Positions 16,614-25,201 of a stretch of 64,000 bases of DNA are shown piece after piece. The stretch covers positions 258,156 to 322,155 of the forward strand of contig JBMOPE010000009.1 of the NCBI GenBank assembly GCA_049323755.1. Direction: 5' to 3'. Within the stretch, counting starts at the first letter, position 1; every line of letters starts with the position of its first letter. Below the pieces are notes generated by a model that was not told the origin of the DNA, searched no databases, and saw only the letters and a program-made list of their open reading frames with translations. The position numbers and the translations under genes were made by a program. The stretch is from BRHc4a sp049323755 (GTDB lineage Bacteria; Bacillota; Desulfotomaculia; Desulfotomaculales; Desulfocucumaceae).

Positions 16614-18935
16614 TCATTTTATTAACCCTAAAAACTTCTCTACAATTAACGGATCAAACTGGGTCCCGGCACACTTTTTCAGTTCGGCTGCGGCTTCATC
16701 ATGATTCATAGCCCTCCGGTAGGGACGTTTGCTGGTCATGGCATCATAGGCATCAGCAATAGCTAAAATACGGCACTCCAGGGGAATCTCTTCACCTTTG
16801 AGGCCGAGGGGGTAGCCTTGCCCGTTCCACCACTCGTGGTGCGTCAAAATCCATTCAGAAATGGGAAGAAGATCCGGGGATGATTGAGCAATGCGATAAC
16901 CGATCTCACAATGCCGGCGCATTTCCCTGGCTTCCTCAGGGGTAAGGGGACCCGGTTTAAAGAGGATCTTGTCCGGTATACCCACTTTACCGATATCATG
17001 GAACTGAGCCAGAAGAGATAGATCAGCTATTTTCCACTTGGGGAGTTCTAAGACTCTAGCTAAATCTATGACGAGGACTTTTAAACGTTCCGCATGACCC
17101 TCAGTGATGAAATCTCTGGCCTCCAACGCTTTCATAAGGGTCTGTACAATTGCGCTGCGCGAGCTCTGTATATGGTGTAGTTTTTCCCGGTTCATTGCGT
17201 TGTCGGCTTCCTTGAAAAGTTCGTCCATGCTTTTTGATGCATCGGCCCTTATGGCAAAGCCAATAGATATATTAAGGGCAAGCTTAGGGTTTGCCAAGTT
17301 GTAACTGGCAATAGAGTCCCTAATCCTGGAACAAGCGTCTTCAACACTTGTCTTGTTACTGTATGGGAGAAGAATGGCAAATTCATCACCCCCGACCCGG
17401 GCTATCACATTGCCTGGACGGAAAGATCTCTTTAAAACATTAGCAGTTGCCACAAGAAGGTTGTCTCCAGCATCGTGCCCCAGGGTATCATTGACCAGTT
17501 TGAGCCCGTCCAAGTCACATACAATGATACCAACTTCAGAATCAGGTCTATTCTCAAGGCGACTCATCTCCTCTTTGAAATAAGTGCGGTTATAAAGTCC
17601 GGTTAAGGGATCATGGAAGCTGAGGTACTTTAGCTGCTCCTCCGTACGCTTTCGCTCGGTAATGTCTAAAAAGGAAGCCACGCTCTTTTTCGTTCCGGGA
17701 AGCAAGGCAACGGTTATAATCACATCCTTAATATTACCCTGCCTGTCCGTGAACCGGGACTCATAGAACCTTGGAGCTGCTTGGGGGCTGATTCTGCGCA
17801 GATAGTGATATTCTTTCATTTTTTCCAAATTCCCTATGGCAATGAACTCTGTCCAACTTTTCTTGCCTTCAACTTCACTTTTAGGATAACCCGAAAGCCT
17901 TTCAAATTCGGCATTTACCATCGATATCGCCATGTCTTCCTCAATAATAACAGTAGCAGTTCCGGTATTTTCAAATATGGTCCGGTAGCTACTCTCCGAT
18001 TGTCGCAGTGACTCTTCCACTCGCTGGCGCTCAAAAGCGTTCCCGATAATCTCTGAAAATAAGCGGAGCAGTGTCAAGGCATCATCACTCCACAGACCGG
18101 TTTCCCTAATGTTGTCAAACCCGATAAACCCAAATACTTCCCCTTTTACATATAAAGGCAGCACCAGCAGTGATTTGATGTCCTGACTTTCTAGAATTTC
18201 TTTTTCGGCGTTTGCTTCAGGGGGCATTTCAGAAATATCTTTTATATGAATAACTTCCCCTCTACTCATCTTTGCCATCCACCATGGAAATGCGTCGGCA
18301 GGGAGGTTTTGAAGATTGCCTATTTGCGGTATTACAGTTTCTTCGCACCATTCATGAGTATTGTCCATCGTTTGGCCGTTCTGACGGAAGCAAAACAGGT
18401 AAGCACGGCTAGAACTACTCAGCTTTCCAATATCGGCAAGAGATGCGTTAATAGCGTCGTCTAAATCATAAATCCCGACAAACCGGGACGAAATATCCTT
18501 TACGGTTTCCTCAAATTCCAACCTTCTTCTCATAGCTTTTTCTGCCATCCTACGCCCGGTAATGTCTACCGCAAATTCAAAGCGAACATCCCGGCCATCC
18601 GGCCATTTTATGATCTTATCCACTATCACAAAATCTTTGTTCAAGAGCGGGTTATGGTACTCCCATTGATAAGACTTACCCTTTTCTTTTAAGATTATTT
18701 CGTTGGTACAAAATCCACATGGAGATTCCCCACCCTGAAACTCCCTGTAACAAATACCCCCGACCAAATCTTTTTGAAACAGATTTTGGATAGTATTGTT
18801 CACGTATAATATTTCATATGTTTTAGGGTTAACGACATAAACTATTGCACTTATATCATCAAGAAGGTCGCTTAATATTTCCTGAATATCGTAACTCCTC
18901 TGAAGATCCTCTTTATCTCCTTTAATTTCAATCAT
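16614..18935 (-). CDS. PAS-GAF-PAS-GGDEF-HD-GYP c-di-GMP signalling protein
   Basis: A 773-residue cytoplasmic sensor with both making and breaking domains for cyclic di-GMP. Order: PAS (about 20-130) with the Cys-rich insert GGESPCGFCTN; GAF (about 150-305); PAS (about 315-435); GGDEF diguanylate cyclase (about 440-600) with intact RVGGDEFAILLP; HD-GYP phosphodiesterase (about 605-773) with intact FHDIGKVG and HHEWWNGQGYP. The usual inhibitory site before GGDEF reads RPGN rather than RxxD, so product feedback may be lost. The transcript starts with a c-di-GMP-I riboswitch and terminator, so the protein's product or substrate controls its own expression. Which activity dominates cannot be told. 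Confidence 0.92.
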   Translation of the reverse strand: MIEIKGDKEDLQRSYDIQEILSDLLDDISAIVYVVNPKTYEILYVNNTIQNLFQKDLVGGICYREFQGGESPCGFCTNEIILKEKGKSYQWEYHNPLLNKDFVIVDKIIKWPDGRDVRFEFAVDITGRRMAEKAMRRRLEFEETVKDISSRFVGIYDLDDAINASLADIGKLSSSSRAYLFCFRQNGQTMDNTHEWCEETVIPQIGNLQNLPADAFPWWMAKMSRGEVIHIKDISEMPPEANAEKEILESQDIKSLLVLPLYVKGEVFGFIGFDNIRETGLWSDDALTLLRLFSEIIGNAFERQRVEESLRQSESSYRTIFENTGTATVIIEEDMAISMVNAEFERLSGYPKSEVEGKKSWTEFIAIGNLEKMKEYHYLRRISPQAAPRFYESRFTDRQGNIKDVIITVALLPGTKKSVASFLDITERKRTEEQLKYLSFHDPLTGLYNRTYFKEEMSRLENRPDSEVGIIVCDLDGLKLVNDTLGHDAGDNLLVATANVLKRSFRPGNVIARVGGDEFAILLPYSNKTSVEDACSRIRDSIASYNLANPKLALNISIGFAIRADASKSMDELFKEADNAMNREKLHHIQSSRSAIVQTLMKALEARDFITEGHAERLKVLVIDLARVLELPKWKIADLSLLAQFHDIGKVGIPDKILFKPGPLTPEEAREMRRHCEIGYRIAQSSPDLLPISEWILTHHEWWNGQGYPLGLKGEEIPLECRILAIADAYDAMTSKRPYRRAMNHDEAAAELKKCAGTQFDPLIVEKFLGLIK

Positions 18936-18989
18936 TGCACACGCTCACCACGATTCTTTATTATTTTCTTCTTGCTCTCCCTGTATAGG

Positions 18990-19052
18990 TGTAAAAAACA
19001 AAAAATACCTTGCCGTGAAGGTAGTTCCAAAACAAAAATAGATATTCACGGC
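18990..19052 (-). terminator. riboswitch-linked terminator
   Basis: GCCGTGAA (19045-19052 side) pairs with TTCACGGC (19012-19019 side) and is followed by AAGGTATTTTTTG and further T runs on the minus strand. The upstream arm directly abuts the riboswitch 3' end, so ligand binding can compete with terminator folding. Confidence 0.7.
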
Positions 19053-19128
19053 AGCCCGGCTATCATAGCTTCTGCTTTAGACCCGTGGCTTTGCGCCCTC
19101 ATCTTTCGACTGAGTTTGCCCTTATCTT
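19045..19128 (-). ncRNA. cyclic di-GMP-I (GEMM) riboswitch
   Basis: On the minus strand the hallmark blocks appear in order: GGGCAAACTCAG, TCGAAAGATGAGG (the GAAA tetraloop arm), GCGCAAAGCCACGGGTCTAAAG (split here as GCGCAAAGCC, then ACGGG, then TCTAAAG, the tetraloop receptor), and a closing GATAGCCGGGC stem. This is the conserved class I c-di-GMP aptamer. It sits 110 nt upstream of the GGDEF/HD-GYP gene and is followed by a terminator, so it acts on transcription. Confidence 0.88.
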
Positions 19129-19135
19129 ACAATGT

Positions 19136-19164
19136 ATTCTATTTCTCGCGGTCTTACGAGTCAA
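19136..19164 (-). promoter_or_regulatory. promoter of the riboswitch/GGDEF transcript
   Basis: On the minus strand TTGACT, 17-bp spacer, TAGAAT; the predicted start near 19129 coincides with the first base of the aptamer. Confidence 0.7.
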
Positions 19165-19242
19165 TAGGACCCAGGTCCCAATCTTATGACTTTAGTCCTA
19201 CCAAGAACTATGCGGTGCCGGATGTTGAATTGATGAAAAAGA

Positions 19243-19350
19243 CAAGGGCTTCACACCGATAGTGAGAAGCCCTTGTCTTTTATCAATTTTGGCGGAGAGA
19301 CAGGGATTCGACCCCTGGAGACGGCACATTCGGTCTACTCGATTTCGAGT
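19243..19350 (-). repeat. tRNA-Ser(CGA) 3'-half remnant with downstream hairpin, copy 2
   Basis: The tRNA part (19290-19350) keeps CCA, T-arm, variable arm and half the anticodon arm, ending at CTCGATTTCGAGT. The hairpin (CAAGGGCTTC...GAAGCCCTTG, 19243-19275) lies immediately next to it; the 60-bp spacer with the second hairpin found in copies 4-6 is missing here. Confidence 0.85.
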
Positions 19351-19445
19351 TTTGTAGATAATCTTTTTGCCGTTATCAGATAATTTCCGTTATGTATATC
19401 TGATAACGATTTTCGAAATTCCTTATTTAAATGAATTCTAAATAT

Positions 19446-19491
19446 TTACGGATGTTTTTCACCTTTTCGGCGGCTATTTGGCGATTCTCAG
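19446..19491 (+). repeat. conserved element-end box, in element D
   Basis: ACGGATGTTTTTCACC, TTTTCGGCGGCTATTTGGCGA and TTCTCAGG blocks, 95 bp inside the tRNA crossover point. The same box occurs at 21876, 25490 and 32998 at comparable places, outside any tRNA sequence. Confidence 0.7.
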
Positions 19492-19603
19492 GTGACCGAG
19501 GCTCAGTGGGACTTCAACCCACCTGACAGCCATGCTGGCACGCACACACTATGGCCTCTGCTGACTTCTGGTAATTCAGCAGTGCATTACTGCAGGGTGC
19601 TGC

Positions 19604-21373
19604 TTAAAACATTTCCTTCCGCACTTCTTCAGGGTCCACCTTCTCCAGACTGTCCACCACCTCAATCAGTGCGAAGGCGCTTCTGTTTTTAACAATAACG
19701 TAAATGCCGGCTTTTTGGGGTGTGAATTCATATACAGCGCTTTTTCCCTGAACATCAAAATAACCCAGAATTTCCCCCGTGTTATAGTCAAACAGCTGAT
19801 ACCTGCCCACCGGATCAGTGAATTCCCTTAAATCAAAATTGATCTTTGCCGGAATATCTTTATTCATCAGTAAATACTGAGGCGTGAATTCATAACCGAT
19901 ACCTTCAAAACTTGCGGACTGTGTTTGTCCATTGATTACCGCTTTTTTGATCAGGTAATCCGTTGGAACTTTGCTTAAATCGCTGCCGTAAATGCTGTCC
20001 CGGGCCTGGCCCTGATCGACGCTGCAGCATGACCCGCCGCCGAAGGACGGGGGTGCTTTTACCCCGGAGAGATCGGCCGTTTTCAGGTCATCAACCACCT
20101 TGATTACCCCCCGGATCATCCCCATCCAGCAGCTGAAAGAAATATCGGCGGTAGATGCCGGAGTAAATTCAATAGTGTTCTCCCCAGGGCTCAGCTTCTT
20201 CTGGATATTCAGGGAAGGCACAACCAGAGCGTTATTGCAGGAATTCAGCTGATCTCCGCTGATGACCCACCTTACAGGAATCCCTTTCTGCACCACTAGC
20301 ATCCTGGGAGTATACCCCTGATTGTTGGCAGACATTTTAACTGTCTGCAGCCCGTCCTGAATCTCTGCCTTAGCCACGGCGGACTCTCCTACCGTCCGTG
20401 AAGCCAGCAGGTCCCCTCCGGGAAGGCTGACGCCCACCAGGGCCAGACCCCGGTTGGCCATGACAAGGCCCAATACTATTACCAGCATACCGCTCAGCTT
20501 CAGTATATTCCTGGTATAACCCCTGTTCAGAAAGGAGGCCAGCACTCCGAAACCAAGCATCAGAGGCATGGTTCCCAGGGCAAAGACCAGCATGGAAACC
20601 GCCCCCGCCGCTGCGCTCCCGGTTCCCAGGGCGTAAAGCTGCATGGTCTGCAGGGGCCCGCAGGGCATAAAGCCATTTAATAGTCCCACCACAAAGGGTG
20701 ATTTCCTCCTGCCGCCTGGCGAATTAACCAGGGGGAATTTCAGGGTCCGGCCGCCAATTATTTTGAACCCACCTATATTCAATCCAATCAGTATCATGAA
20801 TATCCCGGCCAAAACCATAATTCCCGCCTTTAAGGGAAGGGAAAAAGAGATAATGCCGCCTATTGCCCCGACGGCCCCTCCTATGATGGTGTAAGATACG
20901 ACCCTGCCTGTATGGTATGAAAGGGAGGAAAAGGCTGCCGCCCGCCTGCCGCCCTCCCCCGGGGAAATAACCTGGGAAAGCATAAGCCCCCCGCACATTC
21001 CGGCACAGTGCAGGGAGGTAACAATCCCGATGATGAATATAACCAGGTAGGTTACCTTTCCGTTCAGCATGGCATCAAGGTCCACGTTGCCATAGACGCT
21101 ACCTAGTATAAAGATTAGGGCAAAAAGAAACGGAAGTCCATAGACCCAAACCTTGTTTTTGCCCCCATTTTCATATCCCAGTGAAGACAGGGCGGACTCA
21201 ATTTCCTCCAGGCCCGTTATATCCGGGTGGTATTCCACCTCCACCGTCCCCGCGCCTTTATCGGCCTTTACCCGGCTGACCCCGGGCAGTTTGCCCAGTG
21301 TATCCTCAATCCTGCTTTCACAGGACTGGCAATGCATGTCGGATACCCTGATCCGGTCCGTTTTTTTGTTCAT
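19604..21373 (-). CDS. HMA - SafE/DsbD-like membrane - cupredoxin-like fusion protein
   Basis: A 589-residue fusion. Residues 1-70 are a heavy-metal-associated domain with MHCQSCESRIE (the metal-binding CxxC). Residues about 75-320 form a 6-8 segment membrane domain of the TauE/SafE-like / DsbD_2 (UreH-like) family, including HCAGMCGG and a second GFMPCGPLQ motif, where paired Cys may handle thiols or metal. Residues about 340-589 hold two extracytoplasmic beta-sandwich, cupredoxin-like repeats (FSCWMGMIRGVIKVVDD in the first). Such proteins are linked to copper handling for cytochrome oxidase or copper detoxification; the exact role is unproven. ATG 21373 follows GGAG by 7 nt. It is the only gene between two tRNA-Ser remnants. 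Confidence 0.75.
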   Translation of the reverse strand: MNKKTDRIRVSDMHCQSCESRIEDTLGKLPGVSRVKADKGAGTVEVEYHPDITGLEEIESALSSLGYENGGKNKVWVYGLPFLFALIFILGSVYGNVDLDAMLNGKVTYLVIFIIGIVTSLHCAGMCGGLMLSQVISPGEGGRRAAAFSSLSYHTGRVVSYTIIGGAVGAIGGIISFSLPLKAGIMVLAGIFMILIGLNIGGFKIIGGRTLKFPLVNSPGGRRKSPFVVGLLNGFMPCGPLQTMQLYALGTGSAAAGAVSMLVFALGTMPLMLGFGVLASFLNRGYTRNILKLSGMLVIVLGLVMANRGLALVGVSLPGGDLLASRTVGESAVAKAEIQDGLQTVKMSANNQGYTPRMLVVQKGIPVRWVISGDQLNSCNNALVVPSLNIQKKLSPGENTIEFTPASTADISFSCWMGMIRGVIKVVDDLKTADLSGVKAPPSFGGGSCCSVDQGQARDSIYGSDLSKVPTDYLIKKAVINGQTQSASFEGIGYEFTPQYLLMNKDIPAKINFDLREFTDPVGRYQLFDYNTGEILGYFDVQGKSAVYEFTPQKAGIYVIVKNRSAFALIEVVDSLEKVDPEEVRKEMF

Positions 21374-21650
21374 GCTGTCACTCCGTTTTGATAAAGATTC
21401 TGCGTGCTAATGGGGTTGAAATACCGTAGCTTCTACATCAATAGGGGATTCTCCTTCAGGAAATAACCTCCATAAAAAACAGATCCACTGCAACCCTTTT
21501 TGCCTATAAAAAGACCAGGGATTATCGCTCAATGGCAATAACCCCTGGGTAATTAAGCCAACTAATCCAATTGAATATGGGTAAAAGCACTCTATTTTTA
21601 CTAATATAGTCTTTTTACCTGAGGTTTCAATCCAAGTTCCCATAAAGAAA

Positions 21651-21761
21651 CAAGGGCCTCTCACCCTAAACAGTGAGAAGCCCTTGTCTTTTATCTATTC
21701 TGCGGATAGACAGGGATTCGAACCATGGAGACTACTCATCACAGCCTACTCGATTTCGAGT
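21651..21761 (-). repeat. tRNA-Ser(CGA) 3'-half remnant with downstream hairpin, copy 3
   Basis: The tRNA part (about 21700-21761) ends at the same CTCGATTTCGAG point but has lost the CCA and several stem pairs (TGCGGATAGACA for GGCGGAGAGACA). The hairpin CAAGGGCCTCTCAC / GTGAGAAGCCCTTG lies at 21651-21685. Confidence 0.85.
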
Positions 21762-21875
21762 TGTGTAGCGGGATTTCTATGCGTTTTCAGCCGTTGCTGG
21801 GAAGTGCTTAGTAATATTAACTTTCGTCCTTTCTACAACAGTAATTTTATTGCTGATTGCTGGCATTTGCCAAAA

Positions 21876-21910
21876 TATTCATCTGTTTCGGCGGCTAATC
21901 GGCGACTTAA
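21876..21910 (+). repeat. conserved element-end box, in element C
   Basis: ATTCATCTGTTTCGGCGGCT then AATCGGCGACTTAA; weaker than the other copies but in the same place, about 114 bp inside the crossover point. Confidence 0.5.
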
Positions 21911-22090
21911 GACCAACCATATTTATGGTCTCTTTTCCCGTTTATAATTCGTCGGATTTCTACCGCCTCTCTTTGTCCGGCAGGACGTAAGAACACCCGG
22001 TTGGGCTGTCTTCGATAAAATAGATACACTAAACTTAGTAAAAATGCTTTAATTAGACCATATATTGGCACCTTAGCCGTAATTTTGCTC

Positions 22091-23140
22091 TCAGGCAGCA
22101 TTGTCGTTCAACCGGATAATGTTATATTTAACGTCCTTAAGCACATCGGAGAGGGACTTGACCCGCTTCCAATTATCCTGCATGGCTTCCACTGCGGCAA
22201 TGGCCTCCTTGATTTCCTCGGCGCTGACCTCCTTTTCAAGGTCGGTGATTTCCCTGGCAAATGCCGCACATTCATCTTTGAAATTCTGCCAGATCAGCGT
22301 TACGGAGCTTGATGATTTGAGAAGGCTATCAATCCTTTGGCAAAGCTGACCATAGATGGTTTGCGCCAGGCTAAGGCTAGCGATAGCTTTGTTTTCAGCG
22401 TCTAATTGACTGTTATAAGCGTCTAAAAGGTCCTTTTCCTGGCTCACATGGCTCTTGGCGAAATTCAGATCCAGGGCGGTAAATAAAAGAGGAATGCCCA
22501 GCATAAATGTGCACAGAATAATATACGCGGTACTACCCAGTAATAACTCATCCCCTTTCACCCGCAGGCTTGCGACATTCAGCGCGTCGGTGGCTTTTTT
22601 GATATTGGCCTGTATCTCCTTGACCTTTTCCTTATCCCGGGCTACTTGATCCACCGCATCTTTCAAGGTTTTATCAAAGGCGACGCCGTTTATTTTTGCA
22701 TTGCTATAGTACTGGTTTATCTGATCGGTATTTTGTTTTATATCCCTGATATAAAGGTCCATCACGGCACACATGCCGTCGAGGGTTTTTTTCAGGGCCG
22801 TTTTCACCTCGGCATCATTGGGGTTGGCGGAAAGCTCGTCCAGGCTTTGGGATATCATCTTAACATTCATTTTAAATTGAAAATCATAGCCTGAAATGGT
22901 TTCCGGAATGGTCCGGCAGTGCTTTACAATAACCTCCATCCATTTATTGGCGCTTGATCTGGCGTTATTAAAGTTTTGCACCGCCGCCGTTTTGCAGTCA
23001 GCAGGCAGAGGCAGGCCCGACGGGGAAGAGGCTGCAAGCAATGCCGCGTTGTAAGCAGTTACGTCCATGATTCCTTGTTCATATGCCACCAGCCTTTTGT
23101 TTATATCATCCGCCAGGGCTTTACTGAAGAGCGCTATCAT
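22091..23140 (-). CDS. helical protein, candidate subunit of a tripartite pore-forming toxin (third gene)
   Basis: A 349-residue protein, nearly all helix by composition (long Lys/Glu/Ala/Gln heptad-like stretches), with no signal peptide. A coiled-coil-like part (about 115-195) leads into one hydrophobic hairpin-like segment, LLLGSTAYIILCTFMLGIPLL (near 200-222), followed by a second long helical part that ends in conserved-looking SVTLIWQNFKDECAAFA. Two long helical arms with a hydrophobic head between them is the plan of the HBL/Nhe/ClyA/XaxA alpha-pore-forming toxin superfamily. It shares the block W(Q/S)NFK / W(S)NLK near the C-terminus with the upstream gene, so the two are paralogues. 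Function is inferred from architecture only. A broken fragment of this gene exists at 16424-16545. Confidence 0.6.
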   Translation of the reverse strand: MIALFSKALADDINKRLVAYEQGIMDVTAYNAALLAASSPSGLPLPADCKTAAVQNFNNARSSANKWMEVIVKHCRTIPETISGYDFQFKMNVKMISQSLDELSANPNDAEVKTALKKTLDGMCAVMDLYIRDIKQNTDQINQYYSNAKINGVAFDKTLKDAVDQVARDKEKVKEIQANIKKATDALNVASLRVKGDELLLGSTAYIILCTFMLGIPLLFTALDLNFAKSHVSQEKDLLDAYNSQLDAENKAIASLSLAQTIYGQLCQRIDSLLKSSSSVTLIWQNFKDECAAFAREITDLEKEVSAEEIKEAIAAVEAMQDNWKRVKSLSDVLKDVKYNIIRLNDNAA

Positions 23141-23161
23141 CCCTTGCCCCCCTTTAATTCT

Positions 23162-24247
23162 TTAGGATGCCATGTCATCGGTTATTTCCCGGTTGTCAAA
23201 GGCAAAGCTCACCTGGGACAGCTTGTCGGCCAGATTGAAATAGTGTTCCACACTCTCACTGGTTGCCGCAAAGCTATCCGCAGTCTCCAGCAGGTCATCA
23301 CTGGACAGGGCTTTCTTTTCGTCCTCCAATGCGTCTCTGACGTCACCGGCAAAACTTTTGAGATTTGACCAGATCATAGTCATGTTCTGCATGTTTTCCA
23401 TGAGCTGGTTAGATTGTTCAAACACAGCTTTCACCCCCTGCTCCAATGTCCCTAAATTTAAAATCGTGGACTCCAAATCTGTTAATCGGTTTTTCTTGTC
23501 CCGCAGAGCGCTCTCCTGACCGATTTTGATAATTTCCAAAACTACTACCCCGACGGTTCCGATGGTAGCCACCACAACTCCTATCCACGCCACAATCCCC
23601 ATGACGGGATTAAGGGCCACGGCTATACTCACTATTGCCACCCCTGCGCCGGCAGTTATTTCGCCTATCGTTATCCAGTCGGACAACTGCTCAATTTTTG
23701 TCTCCAGATTGTTTATTTCCTTTTTCAAATCCTTGATTAAGATTTGATCCGCCACCGTTTCAGTCTCGGCTTCCCGGCAAACAACCCCCAGGTTATTTAA
23801 ATCCGCCTGGAACAAATCCCGGTATTTGCCGATGTTGTTAATGTTGTTGTTGATGCCCTGTATTTGCAGATCCAGGCTGTCTTCAATATCTGACAAATCC
23901 TTGATCAACTGGCTTTTTATTCCGGCGTTTTGCAGATCATTCGCCAGTGCCCTTGCATTTTGCTGGATCCGTTTGGCTTTCACCTGGTACAGCGGCTTAT
24001 AGCTCACTATGTTCCGGGGCATCTGTGTCAAGTCCCGGCAAACCGACGACTTCCACGAAGAGGCGTTTACTTGGGCGTTTGCAATAAAATCCATGGCCTG
24101 GGTGTACCATTTGGGTACGCTGGAGGGCAGGGGCATGGTTATCTGCTCAACCTTGTGGCAATATTTCAGTACGCTGGCAAAGGAATTAATGTAATTGTCC
24201 ATGTCCTGTTGAACGGCCGTTTTGGCGGGGAAAAGTTTTATAATCAT
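23162..24247 (-). CDS. helical protein with long hydrophobic head, candidate pore-forming toxin subunit (second gene)
   Basis: A 361-residue protein with no signal peptide. Coiled-coil-like regions (about 95-195) flank a roughly 45-residue hydrophobic stretch that begins ITAGAGVAIVSIAVALNPVM (near residue 200) and continues through IGVVVATIGTVGVVVLEI, long enough for a membrane-inserting hairpin. A second helical arm then carries MTMIWSNLKSFAGDV (near 295). This matches the B-type component of tripartite toxins such as Ahl/Smh or Hbl. ATG 24247 was chosen because GGAG lies 8 nt upstream; the GTG nine bases earlier overlaps the ribosome site. It follows the first gene by 5 nt. The role is inference from fold pattern and operon. 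Confidence 0.6.
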   Translation of the reverse strand: MIIKLFPAKTAVQQDMDNYINSFASVLKYCHKVEQITMPLPSSVPKWYTQAMDFIANAQVNASSWKSSVCRDLTQMPRNIVSYKPLYQVKAKRIQQNARALANDLQNAGIKSQLIKDLSDIEDSLDLQIQGINNNINNIGKYRDLFQADLNNLGVVCREAETETVADQILIKDLKKEINNLETKIEQLSDWITIGEITAGAGVAIVSIAVALNPVMGIVAWIGVVVATIGTVGVVVLEIIKIGQESALRDKKNRLTDLESTILNLGTLEQGVKAVFEQSNQLMENMQNMTMIWSNLKSFAGDVRDALEDEKKALSSDDLLETADSFAATSESVEHYFNLADKLSQVSFAFDNREITDDMAS

Positions 24248-24252
24248 AACTT

Positions 24253-25059
24253 TCACTCCTTTTTATAAATTAACTGGTTGACCAAATCGTTCCATTGCTG
24301 TACTGTACCATTCAGCGCCCTTTGGGCGTTTTCGGGATGATGCCCGGGATCCGAACCGGACAGTTCGGTTATGCTTTTTTCAACATTGCCAAGGCGGTTA
24401 TCCACGTCAAGGATAAATTCCAACATCAGGCGCAGGTTCGGACCCATGCTGCCGCTTACCTGTTGAAAATTGGCTGCGTTATTCATAATCCCTATGGCCG
24501 GGTTTCCGTGACCAAAGCAGCCACACTTATTACTAATACACTGCTGCCGGTACCCCAGCAGCACTTGGCTTCTGCCCTGCAGGTCGGAATTGGCTTTCGC
24601 AGCGCCGTTGATCCAGCCGCAATACTGATTCTTAAGTTTTCCTTCATCTGTGCATATAGTATTAATTTCATTGCGCATGGAGGTTATGTTTTTTATAAGA
24701 TCCGCATCCGCTTCCGGGGAATAGCCCTGATTGATGATACAGGACAGATCCCCGTATATCAGGGCGGTATAGGTCTCAAAAGATGCTTTTTTCGGGGAAA
24801 ATAAAGCGATTAAATTGCATAAACGCTCCACCAGCTCATCCCCTGTTGCCAGCAGTTGATCAATGTTGCTCCTTGCCGTATCATAATTGCTTGCTGCATC
24901 TCCTAATGACCGTGCATTAATCTCCCCCTGTTGCCCGGCGCTACCCGGAAAACAAACCCTGGTCATGCATTGCAAAGTATCCCAGGATAACCTGTAGCCC
25001 TCGTAATTCTCCCGCAGACTGTCCCTTGCAGCCAGATAATCCCCCGCATTGTAGGGCAA
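24253..25059 (-). CDS. helical protein, candidate tripartite toxin subunit (first gene)
   Basis: About 268 residues from TTG 25059, which has GGAGGGGGG 7 nt upstream; an in-frame ATG at 25083 has no ribosome site. It is helical and soluble, without a long hydrophobic head, with a Cys-rich loop CISNKCGCFGHG (near residue 180) not seen in its neighbours. Sizes of the three products (about 270, 360 and 350) parallel AhlC, AhlB and AhlA of Gram-negative tripartite alpha-toxins (known family), but I cannot show homology by eye. First gene of the operon, so its promoter lies in 25084-25200, within the element. It could instead be a non-toxin helical assembly protein. Confidence 0.5.
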   Translation of the reverse strand: MPYNAGDYLAARDSLRENYEGYRLSWDTLQCMTRVCFPGSAGQQGEINARSLGDAASNYDTARSNIDQLLATGDELVERLCNLIALFSPKKASFETYTALIYGDLSCIINQGYSPEADADLIKNITSMRNEINTICTDEGKLKNQYCGWINGAAKANSDLQGRSQVLLGYRQQCISNKCGCFGHGNPAIGIMNNAANFQQVSGSMGPNLRLMLEFILDVDNRLGNVEKSITELSGSDPGHHPENAQRALNGTVQQWNDLVNQLIYKKE

Positions 25060-25201
25060 TAACCGTCCCCCCTCCCCTGTCATTTTTTATATGTTCATCA
25101 GCTATCTTACCATATTTTGTCACATCATAAAAGCAGCTCTTTAGGTTGTCGACATGACACAGTTCCACTGTCCTTCACCCCAAATCCCCCCATAAAATCA
25201 A

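Larger units (their letters stand above)
13219..19350 (-). mobile_element. putative tRNA-Ser-integrated element E (ABC-F / c-di-GMP cargo)
   Basis: This 6.1-kb segment is bounded by tRNA-Ser 3'-half copies at 13218 and 19350. It holds a TetR regulator, an ABC-F gene with matching operator, a scrap region made of fragments of other elements, and a riboswitch-controlled GGDEF/HD-GYP gene. It has no integrase. It is the largest but one and the most rearranged segment, perhaps a fusion of two or more elements. Confidence 0.5.
19351..21761 (-). mobile_element. putative tRNA-Ser-integrated element D (SafE-like cargo)
   Basis: This 2.4-kb segment between tRNA remnants ending at 19350 and 21761 contains a single gene, the HMA/SafE/cupredoxin fusion, plus the conserved end box at 19446-19491. 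It encodes no recombinase. Confidence 0.55.

Noticed and set aside
18972..19262. 96-residue open frame on the plus strand
   Set aside because: It covers the riboswitch, terminator and promoter on the opposite strand and has no ribosome site.
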